Source of the DNA: Dactylosporangium sp. AC04546
GTDB taxonomy: Bacteria > Actinomycetota > Actinomycetes > Mycobacteriales > Micromonosporaceae
Assembly (NCBI RefSeq): GCF_022095675.1
Contig: NZ_JAHYSG010000217.1
Coordinates: forward strand, 1-8,576
DNA length: 8,576 nucleotides
Reading direction: 5' to 3'
The notes beneath the pieces were generated by a model. The model was given only the letters and a program-made list of their open reading frames with translations, made no database searches and was not told where the DNA came from. The position numbers and the translations under genes are program-made. Below, one piece after another: positions 1 through 6,420 of the stretch; within the stretch, counting starts at the first letter, position 1; every line of letters begins with the position of its first letter.

Positions 1-64
1 AAGCCCTCCAGCGCCGATGGTACTGCACCCGAGAGAGTGTGGGAGAGTAGGACGCCGCCGGACA
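1..64 (+). rRNA. rrf: 5S ribosomal RNA, 3' part (5' end outside window)
   Basis: The opening bases match the conserved 3' half of actinobacterial 5S rRNA: AGCGCCGATGGTACTGCA, then GTGTGGGAGAGTAGGACGCC, ending in GCCGCCGGAC, which forms the 3' strand of the terminal helix I. About 64 of the usual ~117-120 nt are visible. The RNA is a structural component of the 50S ribosomal subunit. A strong terminator hairpin begins 8 nt downstream, as expected for the last gene of a 16S-23S-5S operon, so the rest of that operon should lie to the left of the window. The exact 3' end (63 or 64) is inferred from family ends. Confidence 0.95.
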
Positions 65-71
65 AACCTTC

Positions 72-110
72 CTTCAGGGGCCCACCAACTGGTGGGCCCC
101 TGAAGCGTTT
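72..110 (+). terminator. Intrinsic terminator of the rRNA operon
   Basis: A perfect 15-bp inverted repeat is visible: CTTCAGGGGCCCACC at 72-86 pairs with GGTGGGCCCCTGAAG at 91-105 across a 4-nt AACT loop, followed by CGTTT. A short T run after a long GC-rich stem directly after 5S rRNA is the classic layout for ending an rRNA transcript. It should insulate the gene starting at 209 from the very active rRNA promoter. Confidence 0.93.
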
Positions 111-196
111 CCCAGGCCTTTTGTTCGCCGCAATAGCGCCGGCGTGGCGGAATCGCCCGCGGTAGCGCCCCGGACGAGGGACTCAGGTGGCGCTGC

Positions 197-208
197 TACG
201 CTGCGCCG
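197..208 (+). promoter_or_regulatory. Putative -10 element of a leaderless promoter for the 211-aa membrane protein gene
   Basis: TACGCT at 197-202 fits the actinobacterial -10 consensus TANNNT and ends 6 nt before the ATG at 209, so transcription would start at or next to the A of the start codon. No Shine-Dalgarno-like purine run lies within 5-12 nt of the ATG, which supports leaderless translation. No good -35 box is visible at 16-18 nt spacing. The valS start shows the same 6-nt geometry. Confidence 0.45.
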
Positions 209-844
209 ATGGCCGAACCCTCTGGGCTGTTTCGATCGGCGGACGAGCTCGACGACGAGGAACGCGAGGAAGCTCCCCGTTCCGCGCTACCGATCAAGCG
301 GATCGCGATCGTCTGCGCCGCCCTGGCCGGCGTGGCGCTGCTGGTGTCGGGCATCGTGTTCGGGCCCACGGTCTTCCGGGTGCTCCAGCAGAGCGACACC
401 GAGCTGCGCTCACCGGACCAGATCGGGACGTTCACGCTCGACAAGAGCGACGACGCGAGGAGCACCGCGGAGTACGTCCGCGACGCCATCGCCTCCGAGG
501 TCAACCTCGACGCCAGCGTCGGCCTCATCTACAAGGACCAGGCCAACAGCATCATCCTGGTGGCCGGCACCGCGCGGGTGTGGAAGCCCGAGGAGTCGCT
601 GAAGGACGCGTTCGCGGTCATGGCGGACGACAGCGGCGGCGTACGCGACCTGCGCGACGTCCCCACCGGCGACCTCGGCGGCATCATGCGCTGCGGCGTG
701 ACCACCACCCAGGACGGCGACCTTCCGGTGTGCGGTTGGGCCGACAACGGCTCGGTCGGCGTGGCCCTCCTGCCGGGCCGCCAGCCGGCGGACGCGGCAA
801 AGGCCTTCCTGGACCTCCGCCAAGCCGTGGAACACCGCTCCTGA
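209..844 (+). CDS. Single-pass membrane protein of unknown function, CX12C outer domain (paralogue of the 1216-2031 gene)
   Basis: This 211-aa protein is not one I recognise. The first ~28 residues are acidic and probably cytoplasmic (DELDDEEREEA). One membrane segment follows at about residues 32-52, preceded by K30-R31, which predicts an N-in orientation with residues ~57-211 outside the cell. The outer domain shows VGLIYKDQANSIILVAGTA, then GGIMRC with C162, twelve residues, then C175 in VCGWADNGSVGV. The two cysteines could form a disulfide. The same layout, including the exact CX12C spacing and the C-x-WAD motif, occurs in the 271-aa protein encoded on the opposite strand, so the two are paralogues. 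It stands alone between the rRNA terminator and the palindrome array. The ATG at 209 is chosen because the membrane protein architecture begins there and a -10 box sits just upstream. I can assign no enzymatic motif. A sensor, adhesion or envelope-stress role would be a guess. Confidence 0.85.
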   Translation: MAEPSGLFRSADELDDEEREEAPRSALPIKRIAIVCAALAGVALLVSGIVFGPTVFRVLQQSDTELRSPDQIGTFTLDKSDDARSTAEYVRDAIASEVNLDASVGLIYKDQANSIILVAGTARVWKPEESLKDAFAVMADDSGGVRDLRDVPTGDLGGIMRCGVTTTQDGDLPVCGWADNGSVGVALLPGRQPADAAKAFLDLRQAVEHRS

Positions 845-858
845 CCCTCCAGGAGGGT
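844..858 (+). terminator. Weak hairpin at the stop codon of the 211-aa gene
   Basis: ACCCT at 844-848 can pair with AGGGT at 854-858, and the pairing extends inward to ACCCTCC/GGAGGGT with a 1-nt loop. It starts at the last base of the TGA stop. No T run follows, so termination here is doubtful, and the palindrome array just downstream may serve this role instead. Confidence 0.25.
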
Positions 859-897
859 GACGGGACCGGCACCGCCGGGAGCGACAGCTCGGGCTTC

Positions 898-1137
898 CGG
901 TCGGTCGACCGACCGAATGCGCTCGCACTCGGCCAGTCGATTGACCGAGGGAGAGCGCTGCCGTATTCGGTCGGCCGACCGACCGAGAGAAACCGCTATC
1001 AGTTAGTCGGTCGACCGACCGAAGAAGCCGCTTCCGCTCCTTAGGTCGGTCGGTCGACCGACCGAAGGAGAGCCCTGCCAATCGGTCGGTCGACCGACCT
1101 AAGGAAGCCGCTTCCGCTCGGTCAGTCGATCGACCGA
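898..1137. repeat. Array of seven GGTCGGTCGACCGACC-type palindromes between convergent genes
   Basis: The 371-bp gap between the convergent stop codons (845-1215) contains no credible gene. It contains seven dyad-symmetric units. P1 is 898-915 (18 bp perfect). P2 is 928-949 (22 bp, imperfect, centre TCGA). P3 is 967-982 (16 bp perfect, centre GGCC). P4 is 1006-1019 (14 bp perfect). P5 is 1046-1065 (20 bp perfect, TCGGTCGGTCGACCGACCGA). P6 is 1084-1099 (16 bp perfect). P7 is 1118-1137 (20 bp, imperfect). Centres are spaced 32, 36, 38, 43, 36 and 36 bp. Each unit could fold as an RNA or DNA hairpin from either strand, or bind a symmetric protein dimer. The position between two gene 3' ends resembles REP/BIME elements or a bidirectional terminator, but no T tract follows the stems. 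The remaining bases, 859-897 and 1138-1215, show nothing further that I can identify. Confidence 0.92.
928..1137. repeat. Higher-order tandem duplication of ~117 bp inside the palindrome array
   Basis: Palindromes P2, P3 and P4 recur as P5, P6 and P7 at offsets of 117, 117 and 115 bp between centres. The linkers follow the same order. A 13-nt GGAGAGCSCTGCC linker sits at 950-962 and again at 1067-1079 (offset 117, one mismatch). A linker beginning GAAACCGCT at 989-997 corresponds to GAAGCCGCT at 1104. A 16-nt linker, GAAGCCGCTTCCGCTC, is exactly repeated at 1024-1039 and 1104-1119. The array therefore probably grew by duplicating a three-palindrome block as well as by spreading single units. 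GAAGCCGCTTC is itself a small dyad. Confidence 0.75.
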
Positions 1138-1215
1138 AACGGTTCCGCGGGGCAGGCGGTCGAGTGGAGTGCGAGGAGGTCGGCGGAGCTCAGGCGACGC
1201 GGGCCGCGTGGCGGG

Positions 1216-2031
1216 TCAGCGGCTCTGGACGACGTCGCGGATGTCGCGGAACAGCGCGGCCGACTCCGACGCGGAGCGGTTGACGAAGACGCCGATGCCC
1301 AGCGTGCCGTGGTCGGCCCAGACGCACAGGGTCATGTCGATGCTCGAGCTCTGGCCCGTGGCGCACTTCAGGGTGCCGCCCCACTTGCCTGCGTCGTACT
1401 CCGTCGGGCTGCCCATCGACCCGCTCGTGAAGCCCTTGAAGGCATTGTCCAGCTCCGTGTCGGGGCTGAGGATCGTCGCGGCCGCGGCGACGAGGACCAC
1501 GAGCTTCTCAGGGTTGCCGTCGGAGTAGATGCCGGCCTCGACGTGGTCGACCGTGTCGAGGTCGGTGCGCAGGTCGGCCTCCATCGAGTCGACCAGCTGC
1601 TGCATCTCCGCCGAGTCCTCCTTCTTCAGGCCGCCGGGCAGGCTCGCCGGCGTGGTGACCGTGGCGCCGCCCTCGGCGACGATCGGCCAGAGGAAGACGC
1701 ACGCGGCGATCGCGCAGATCAGGAAGATGCCGCCGACGATGCTCAGCGTGACCTTGAGGGCGTGGCCCTTCCTCTGTGGGGGCGGCGCCACGTAGACGGG
1801 ACCCGGAGCCGGCGTCGGGTACACCGGCGGCGGAGGAGGCTGGTAGGCGGCTGGCGGATAGGCGGGCTGCATCGGCGGCACACGAGGCGGCGGAGGCTGC
1901 CGGTAGCCGTGGACGGGACCTTCCGCGGGCGGTGGCGGCGGCGTTCCGAACTCTGGCGCGAGGTCGTACGACATCGGCTGGAACGGCTGTGAACGCGGCT
2001 CGTCGTCCTGCGGATGTGGCGGGTAGGTCAC
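1216..2031 (-). CDS. Proline-rich single-pass membrane protein of unknown function, CX12C outer domain
   Basis: This 271-aa protein is a diverged paralogue of the 211-aa protein encoded at 209-844. Residues 1-88 are a low-complexity cytoplasmic region rich in Pro and Tyr (PPPPP runs at about 30-70), as in many actinobacterial membrane proteins with proline-rich tails. R87-K88 precede a membrane segment at about residues 93-118. The outer domain contains KLVVLVAAAATILSPDTELDNAF, then GGTLKC (C223), twelve residues, then C236 in LCVWADHGTLGIGVF, and an ending RDIRDVVQSR that parallels LDLRQAVEHRS of the paralogue. The shared CX12C spacing suggests a conserved disulfide. The GTG at 2031 is chosen because AGGAG lies 11 nt upstream and the coding region of valS starts divergently only 73 bp away. 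The function is unknown. The proline-rich tail suggests protein-protein contact inside the cell, which is an inference. Confidence 0.88.
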   Translation of the reverse strand: MTYPPHPQDDEPRSQPFQPMSYDLAPEFGTPPPPPAEGPVHGYRQPPPPRVPPMQPAYPPAAYQPPPPPVYPTPAPGPVYVAPPPQRKGHALKVTLSIVGGIFLICAIAACVFLWPIVAEGGATVTTPASLPGGLKKEDSAEMQQLVDSMEADLRTDLDTVDHVEAGIYSDGNPEKLVVLVAAAATILSPDTELDNAFKGFTSGSMGSPTEYDAGKWGGTLKCATGQSSSIDMTLCVWADHGTLGIGVFVNRSASESAALFRDIRDVVQSR

Positions 2032-2042
2032 CGTCGATCAGT

Positions 2043-2047
2043 CTCCT
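2043..2047 (-). promoter_or_regulatory. Shine-Dalgarno sequence for the 271-aa membrane protein gene
   Basis: On the minus strand AGGAG precedes the GTG start by 11 nt, slightly longer than the usual 5-9 nt. It supports the GTG at 2031 and shows that this gene has a conventional leader, unlike its paralogue and valS. Confidence 0.6.
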
Positions 2048-2066
2048 GAGTGAGGGGGCACTGGCG

Positions 2067-2072
2067 AGCGTA
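2067..2072 (-). promoter_or_regulatory. Possible -10 box of the divergent minus-strand promoter
   Basis: Read on the minus strand, 2072-2067 is TACGCT, a match to TANNNT, placed about 36 nt before the GTG at 2031. That leaves room for a leader carrying the AGGAG site. No convincing -35 box is seen: a weak TAGAAC lies 16 nt upstream. The element overlaps the proposed -35 region of the valS promoter, so the two promoters would compete or be co-regulated. Confidence 0.3.
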
Positions 2073-2104
2073 GACCCCCCATGCGACAGTTCTAGACTTT
2101 GCGT
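2070..2104 (+). promoter_or_regulatory. Leaderless promoter of the valS operon
   Basis: GTAGAC at 2070-2075 resembles the -35 consensus TTGAC. It is followed by exactly 17 bp and then TAGACT at 2093-2098, which fits the -10 consensus TANNNT. The -10 ends 6 nt before the GTG at 2105, so the transcript would begin at the start codon. There is no Shine-Dalgarno sequence upstream of this GTG. The short distance leaves no room for a T-box leader or other aminoacylation-sensing riboswitch. Confidence 0.65.
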
Positions 2105-4747
2105 GTGACGGATACTCCACTGACGAGCGAGGCAACCCCCAGCGGGGCCCCGGCGCTCTCGGCTCAGTACGCGCCTGGTGACGTTGAGCAGCGGCGGTAT
2201 GAGCAATGGGTAGCCGACGGCCTTTTCCAGGCGGACGCGAAGAGCGACCGCCCGCCGTTCACGATCGTGCTGCCGCCCCCGAACGTCACCGGGTCGCTGC
2301 ACATCGGCCACGCCCTGGACCACACCGTCCAGGACTCGCTGGCCCGCCGGCGGCGCATGCAGGGGTACGAGACGCTCTGGCTGCCCGGCATGGACCACGC
2401 CGGCATCGCCACGCAGAACGTGGTCGAGCGGCAGCTGGCGGGCGAGGGCCTGTCGCGCCACGACCTCGGGCGGGAGGCGTTCGTCGAGCGGGTCTGGCAG
2501 TGGAAGGCCGAGTCCGGCGGCAAGATCCTCGGGCAGATGACCCGGCTCGGCGACTCCGTCGACTGGAGCCGTGAGCGGTTCACGATGGACGAGGGCCTGT
2601 CCCGGGCCGTGCTCACCATCTTCAAGCGGCTGTTCGAGGACGACCTCATCTATCGGGCCGAGCGCATCATCAACTGGTGCCCGCGCTGCCTCACCGCGCT
2701 GAGCGACATCGAGGTCGAGCACTCCGACGACGAGGGCGAGCTGGTCTCGATCCGCTACGGCGACGGTGACGACTCGATCGTCGTGGCCACCACCCGGGCG
2801 GAGACCATGCTCGGCGACACGGCGGTCGCCGTGCACCCCGACGACGAGCGGTACAAGCACCTGGTCGGCACCGAGGTCGAGCTGCCGCTGACCGGGCGGC
2901 GCATCCCGATCGTCGCCGACGAGCACGTCGACCCGTCGTTCGGCACCGGTGCGGTCAAGGTCACCCCGGCGCACGACCCCAACGACTTCGAGATCGGCCA
3001 GCGGCACAGCCTGCCCAACCTGACGATCATGGACGACCACGGCGTGATCACCGTGCACGGGCCGTTCCTCGGCCTGGACCGGTTCGAGGCCCGGCCGGCG
3101 GTCGTCGCCGCGCTGCGCGCCGAGGGGCGCATCGTCGCCGAGAAGCGGCCGTACCTGCACGCCGTCGGGCACTGCCAGCGGTGCAACACGACCGTCGAGC
3201 CGCGGCTGTCGCTGCAGTGGTTCGTGCGCACCGGGCCCCTCGCCAAGGCGGCGGGCGACGCCGTGCGCGACGGGCGGGTGCGGGTCGAGCCCCAGGAGCT
3301 CACCAAGCGGTACTTCGGGTGGGTCGACAACATGCACGACTGGTGCATCTCCCGCCAGCTGTGGTGGGGCCACCGCATCCCGGTCTGGTACGGGCCGGAG
3401 GGCCAGGTCGTCTGCGTCGGCCCCGACGAGCAGGCGCCGACCGGCCCGGGCTGGACCCAGGACCCCGACGTGCTCGACACCTGGTTCTCCTCGGCGCTGT
3501 GGCCGTTCTCCACGCTCGGCTGGCCCGACGAGACCGCCGACCTGGCGAAGTTCTACCCGACGAGCGTGCTCGTCACGGGGTACGACATCCTCTTCTTCTG
3601 GGTCGCCCGGATGATGATGTTCGGGCTCTACGCCATGGACGGCCGCCAGCCCTTCGACGTGATCATGCTGCACGGCATGGTGCGCGACCAGTACGGCAAG
3701 AAGATGTCGAAGTCGTTCGGCAACGTCGTCGACCCGCTGGACTGGATCGAGCGCTTCGGCGCCGACGCCACCCGCTTCACGCTGGCCCGCGGGGCCAACC
3801 CGGGCGCCGACGTGCCCGTGAGTGAGGACTGGGTGCAGGGCGCCCGGAACTTCTGCAACAAGCTGTGGAACGCCACGCGGTACGGGCTCAGCAACGGTGC
3901 GACCCTCGCCGGCGAGCTGCCGCCGCAGGAGCAGCTCACCACGGTCGACCGCTGGGTGCTGTCCCGGCTCCAGCACGTCATCGGCGAGGTCGACGAGCAG
4001 TTCGAGGCGTTCGAGCTGGCCAAGGTCTGCGACACGCTGTACCACTTCGCCTGGGACGACGTCTGCGACTGGTACCTCGAGCTGACCAAGCCGGTCCTCA
4101 ACGGCGACGACGAGGCGGCCAAGGACCGCACGCGGCGCGTCCTCGGGCACGTGCTCGACCGCCTGCTGCGGCTGCTCCACCCGATCATGCCGTTCGTCAC
4201 CGAGGAGCTGTGGACCACACTCACCGCCGAGCGCACGCTCGTGCGCGCCGCGTGGCCGGCGGCCGACGCGGCGCGGATCGACGACGCGGCCGAGGCCGAG
4301 CTGGCGAACCTCCAGCGGGTCGTCACCGAGGTCCGCCGGTTCCGGGCCGACCAGGGCGTCAAGCCGTCGCAGCGGGTCGTGGCCCGCCTCGGCGGGCTCG
4401 CCGGAGCCGGCCTCACCGCGCACGAGGGCCTGATCCGCTCGCTGGCCCGGCTCGACCCGGACACTGCCGGCGACGACTTCGCCGCGACGGCGAAGCTGGC
4501 GGTGGGCGTCGGCGTGACCGTCGAGCTCGACACCCGCGGCGCGATCGACGTGGCGGCCGAGCGGGCCCGGCTGACGAAGGACCAGGCGGCGGCGGAGAAG
4601 GAGGCCGCGCAGTGCCGGGCGAAGCTCGGCAACCCGGCCTTCACCGACAAGGCGCCCGAGCCGGTGGTGGCGAAGATCCGCCAGCGCCTGGAGGCCGCCG
4701 AGGCCGACCTGGCCCGGATCGCCTCCCAGCTGGAAGCCTTGTCGTGA
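2105..4747 (+). CDS. valS: Valyl-tRNA synthetase (EC 6.1.1.9)
   Basis: This cytoplasmic class I aminoacyl-tRNA synthetase (880 aa, usual size for the family) joins valine to tRNA-Val using ATP. Signature HIGH lies at residues 66-69 in [18 protein letters not shown], and KMSKS at 533-537. The inserted CP1 editing domain, which removes mischarged threonine, carries [19 protein letters not shown] from about residue 226. Zinc-type pairs are visible as WCPRC (C192, C195) and HCQRC (C357, C360). The anticodon-binding domain starts around residue 613 ([10 protein letters not shown]). The C-terminus is the typical ValRS coiled-coil arm, about residues 817-880. The GTG at 2105 is preferred over the in-frame TTG at 2099 because it sits at the predicted leaderless transcription start and gives the common VTDTP-type opening. 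The TGA overlaps the GTG of folC by four bases, so the two should be translationally coupled. Confidence 0.97.
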   Translation: MTDTPLTSEATPSGAPALSAQYAPGDVEQRRYEQWVADGLFQADAKSDRPPFTIVLPPPNVTGSLHIGHALDHTVQDSLARRRRMQGYETLWLPGMDHAGIATQNVVERQLAGEGLSRHDLGREAFVERVWQWKAESGGKILGQMTRLGDSVDWSRERFTMDEGLSRAVLTIFKRLFEDDLIYRAERIINWCPRCLTALSDIEVEHSDDEGELVSIRYGDGDDSIVVATTRAETMLGDTAVAVHPDDERYKHLVGTEVELPLTGRRIPIVADEHVDPSFGTGAVKVTPAHDPNDFEIGQRHSLPNLTIMDDHGVITVHGPFLGLDRFEARPAVVAALRAEGRIVAEKRPYLHAVGHCQRCNTTVEPRLSLQWFVRTGPLAKAAGDAVRDGRVRVEPQELTKRYFGWVDNMHDWCISRQLWWGHRIPVWYGPEGQVVCVGPDEQAPTGPGWTQDPDVLDTWFSSALWPFSTLGWPDETADLAKFYPTSVLVTGYDILFFWVARMMMFGLYAMDGRQPFDVIMLHGMVRDQYGKKMSKSFGNVVDPLDWIERFGADATRFTLARGANPGADVPVSEDWVQGARNFCNKLWNATRYGLSNGATLAGELPPQEQLTTVDRWVLSRLQHVIGEVDEQFEAFELAKVCDTLYHFAWDDVCDWYLELTKPVLNGDDEAAKDRTRRVLGHVLDRLLRLLHPIMPFVTEELWTTLTAERTLVRAAWPAADAARIDDAAEAELANLQRVVTEVRRFRADQGVKPSQRVVARLGGLAGAGLTAHEGLIRSLARLDPDTAGDDFAATAKLAVGVGVTVELDTRGAIDVAAERARLTKDQAAAEKEAAQCRAKLGNPAFTDKAPEPVVAKIRQRLEAAEADLARIASQLEALS

Positions 4748-6066
4748 GCACGTTCTCCGAGGTCGACCAGGAGCTCCAGGCAAGGGGCTTCACCCGCATG
4801 GTCTTCGACCTCTCGCGGATCGAGGCCCTGCTCGACTCGCTCGGCAGCCCGCAGCGCGCGTATCCGGCGATCCACCTCACCGGGACCAACGGCAAGACGT
4901 CGACGGCCCGGATGATCGACTCGCTGCTGCGCGCGCACGGGCTGCGCACCGGGCGGTACACCAGCCCGCACCTGCAGAGCGTCACCGAGCGGATCAGCAT
5001 CGAGGGCGCGCCGATCAGCGAGGAGCGCTTCGTCGAGGTGTACGAGGAGGTCGCGCCGCTCGCCGAGTACCTCGACGCGCGCAGCAACGAGCCCCTGACG
5101 TACTTCGACATGACCACGGCGATGGCCTTCGCCGCGTTCGCCGACGCGCCCGTCGACGTGGCCGTGGTCGAGGTCGGCCTCGGCGGCGCCGACGACAGCA
5201 CCAACGTGCTCCAGGCGCAGACCACGGTCATCACCCCGATCGGCCTCGACCACACCGAGTGGCTCGGCGACACGATCGAGGACATCGCGCTGGCCAAGGC
5301 CGGCATCGTCCACAAGGGCTCGACGCTCATCTGCGCGCTGCAGCCCGAGGAGGCGATGCGCCCGATCCTCGAGCGCTGCGCGGAGGTCGGCGCGGCGGTC
5401 GCCCGCGAGGGCCGCGAGTTCGGCGTGGTGCAGCGCGACCTCGCCGTCGGCGGGCAGGTGCTCACCCTGCAGGGCCTGTCCGGCGTGTACGAGGGGATCT
5501 TCCTGCCGCTGCACGGCGAGCACCAGGCGCAGAACGCCGCGATCGCGCTCGCCGCCGTCGAGGCGTTCCTCGGCGCCGGCACCGAGCGGGCGCTCAACGC
5601 CGAGGCCGTCCGCGACGGCTTCGCCGGGGCAACCTCGCCGGGCCGCCTGGAGCGGGTCCGCAACTCGCCGCCGATCCTGCTCGACGCGGCGCACAACGCC
5701 GCCGGCATGCAGGCCACGGTCAAGGCGCTCACCGAGGAGTTCGCGTTCGCCGGGCTGGTCGCGGTCGTCGCCGCACTCGCCGACAAGGACGTCGAGGGCA
5801 TGCTGGAGCTGCTGGAGCCGATCACCGAGAGCATCGTCGTGACCCGCAACAGCTCGCCGCGGGCCATGTCGGCGGCGCAGCTGGGCGCGCTGGCCGAGGA
5901 GCTCTTCGGTCCCGACCGGGTGCATGTGGTACCGGACTTTCCCGACGCGATCGACACGGCGGTCACGCTCGCCGAGTCCGACAACGCGGTGCCCGGCACG
6001 GTCGGCATCCTCATCACCGGCTCGGTCGTGACCGTCGCCGACGCCCGCGGGCTGCTGAAGCGATGA
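4744..6066 (+). CDS. folC: Bifunctional dihydrofolate synthase / folylpolyglutamate synthase
   Basis: This 440-aa cytoplasmic Mur-ligase-family enzyme adds glutamate to dihydropteroate and extends the polyglutamate tail of folates, using ATP. Visible motifs are the P-loop LTGTNGKTS (GTNGKTS at 47-53), the pterin/ligand-binding [13 protein letters not shown] (72-84), VEVGLGG with E143, the [20 protein letters not shown] segment ending at 188, and [10 protein letters not shown] with H317-N318 in the C-terminal Rossmann-like domain. Two positions differ from the usual text: the common EKAGI reads AKAGI (A184), and AHNP reads AHNA (A319). The core residues remain, so activity is expected. The GTG at 4744 is chosen because it overlaps the valS stop as GTGA and follows GGAAG at 4732-4736 with 7-nt spacing. 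The stop overlaps the next gene as ATGA. Synteny with valS is standard in actinobacteria. Confidence 0.95.
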   Translation: MSTFSEVDQELQARGFTRMVFDLSRIEALLDSLGSPQRAYPAIHLTGTNGKTSTARMIDSLLRAHGLRTGRYTSPHLQSVTERISIEGAPISEERFVEVYEEVAPLAEYLDARSNEPLTYFDMTTAMAFAAFADAPVDVAVVEVGLGGADDSTNVLQAQTTVITPIGLDHTEWLGDTIEDIALAKAGIVHKGSTLICALQPEEAMRPILERCAEVGAAVAREGREFGVVQRDLAVGGQVLTLQGLSGVYEGIFLPLHGEHQAQNAAIALAAVEAFLGAGTERALNAEAVRDGFAGATSPGRLERVRNSPPILLDAAHNAAGMQATVKALTEEFAFAGLVAVVAALADKDVEGMLELLEPITESIVVTRNSSPRAMSAAQLGALAEELFGPDRVHVVPDFPDAIDTAVTLAESDNAVPGTVGILITGSVVTVADARGLLKR

Positions 6067-6419
6067 GCCAGCCGGCCGGCCTGAAGAACCCCGGCGCCGC
6101 CGTCCGCGGCGTCGGCGCGGCCGCCCTCGCCGTCGAGGGCATCGTGCTGCTGCTCGCGCTGCTGCCCCTCGCCAAGCTCGGCCACGGCGGCAACACCGCC
6201 GCCATCTGGGCCTGCGTGGTCCTCGCCGTCGTCTGCTTCGCGCTCTGCGGCCTGCTCAAGCGGGCCTGGGCCTGGTGGGCCGGGCTGGTCGTGCAGGTCG
6301 CGCTGCTCGTCGGCGGGGCCCTGCACTGGTCACTGCTCGCGCTCGGCATCGTCTTCGGGCTGACCTGGCTCTACGTGTTGTACGTCCGGAGCTCGGTCTA
6401 CGCGAACAAGCCCGACTGA
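6063..6419 (+). CDS. DUF4233-type small membrane protein
   Basis: The 118-aa product has four predicted membrane helices, at about residues 17-37, 46-65, 70-86 and 89-108, separated by very short loops, with basic residues (K66-R67, R109) at the membrane edges. Size, composition and above all position directly after folC match the DUF4233 family, which is conserved next to folC in actinobacteria and has no established function. Its ATG overlaps the folC TGA (ATGA), implying translational coupling. Only a weak GAAG lies close upstream. A role in folate transport or membrane association of FolC has no sequence proof. The family assignment rests on context plus topology, without a profile search. 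Confidence 0.85.
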   Translation: MSQPAGLKNPGAAVRGVGAAALAVEGIVLLLALLPLAKLGHGGNTAAIWACVVLAVVCFALCGLLKRAWAWWAGLVVQVALLVGGALHWSLLALGIVFGLTWLYVLYVRSSVYANKPD

Positions 6420-6420
6420 C

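Noticed and set aside
144..602. 152-aa plus-strand open frame
   Set aside because: Out-of-frame Ser/Arg-rich shadow of the 211-aa membrane protein gene, with no recognisable domain.
410..1081. 223-aa minus-strand open frame and 285-aa plus-strand open frame (187-1044) running into the array
   Set aside because: Both overlap the membrane-protein gene in other frames. Their SVGRPT-like peptides are translations of the palindromes, which contain no stop codons, and neither has a domain or ribosome-binding site.
898..1137. CRISPR array
   Set aside because: Repeats are self-palindromic, only 14-22 bp, vary in sequence, and the linkers between them recur rather than being unique spacers. No cas genes are present.
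898..1137. ParB/parS-type chromosome partition site cluster
   Set aside because: The core does not resemble the conserved parS sequence (TGTTTCACGTGAAACA), and no par genes are nearby.
2099..2101. TTG as the valS start
   Set aside because: The GTG two codons later sits exactly 6 nt after the -10 box, where a leaderless start is expected. The TTG would lie only one base after the -10.
2032..2104. T-box or other riboswitch upstream of valS
   Set aside because: Only 73 bp separate the divergent starts, and the promoter elements take up the half next to valS.
1508..4783. 1091-aa minus-strand open frame opposite valS, and a 765-aa one at 3628-5925
   Set aside because: Antisense frames stay open because of strong G/C at third codon positions. 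They are Arg/Gly/Val-rich without domains, while the plus strand encodes clear ValRS and FolC.
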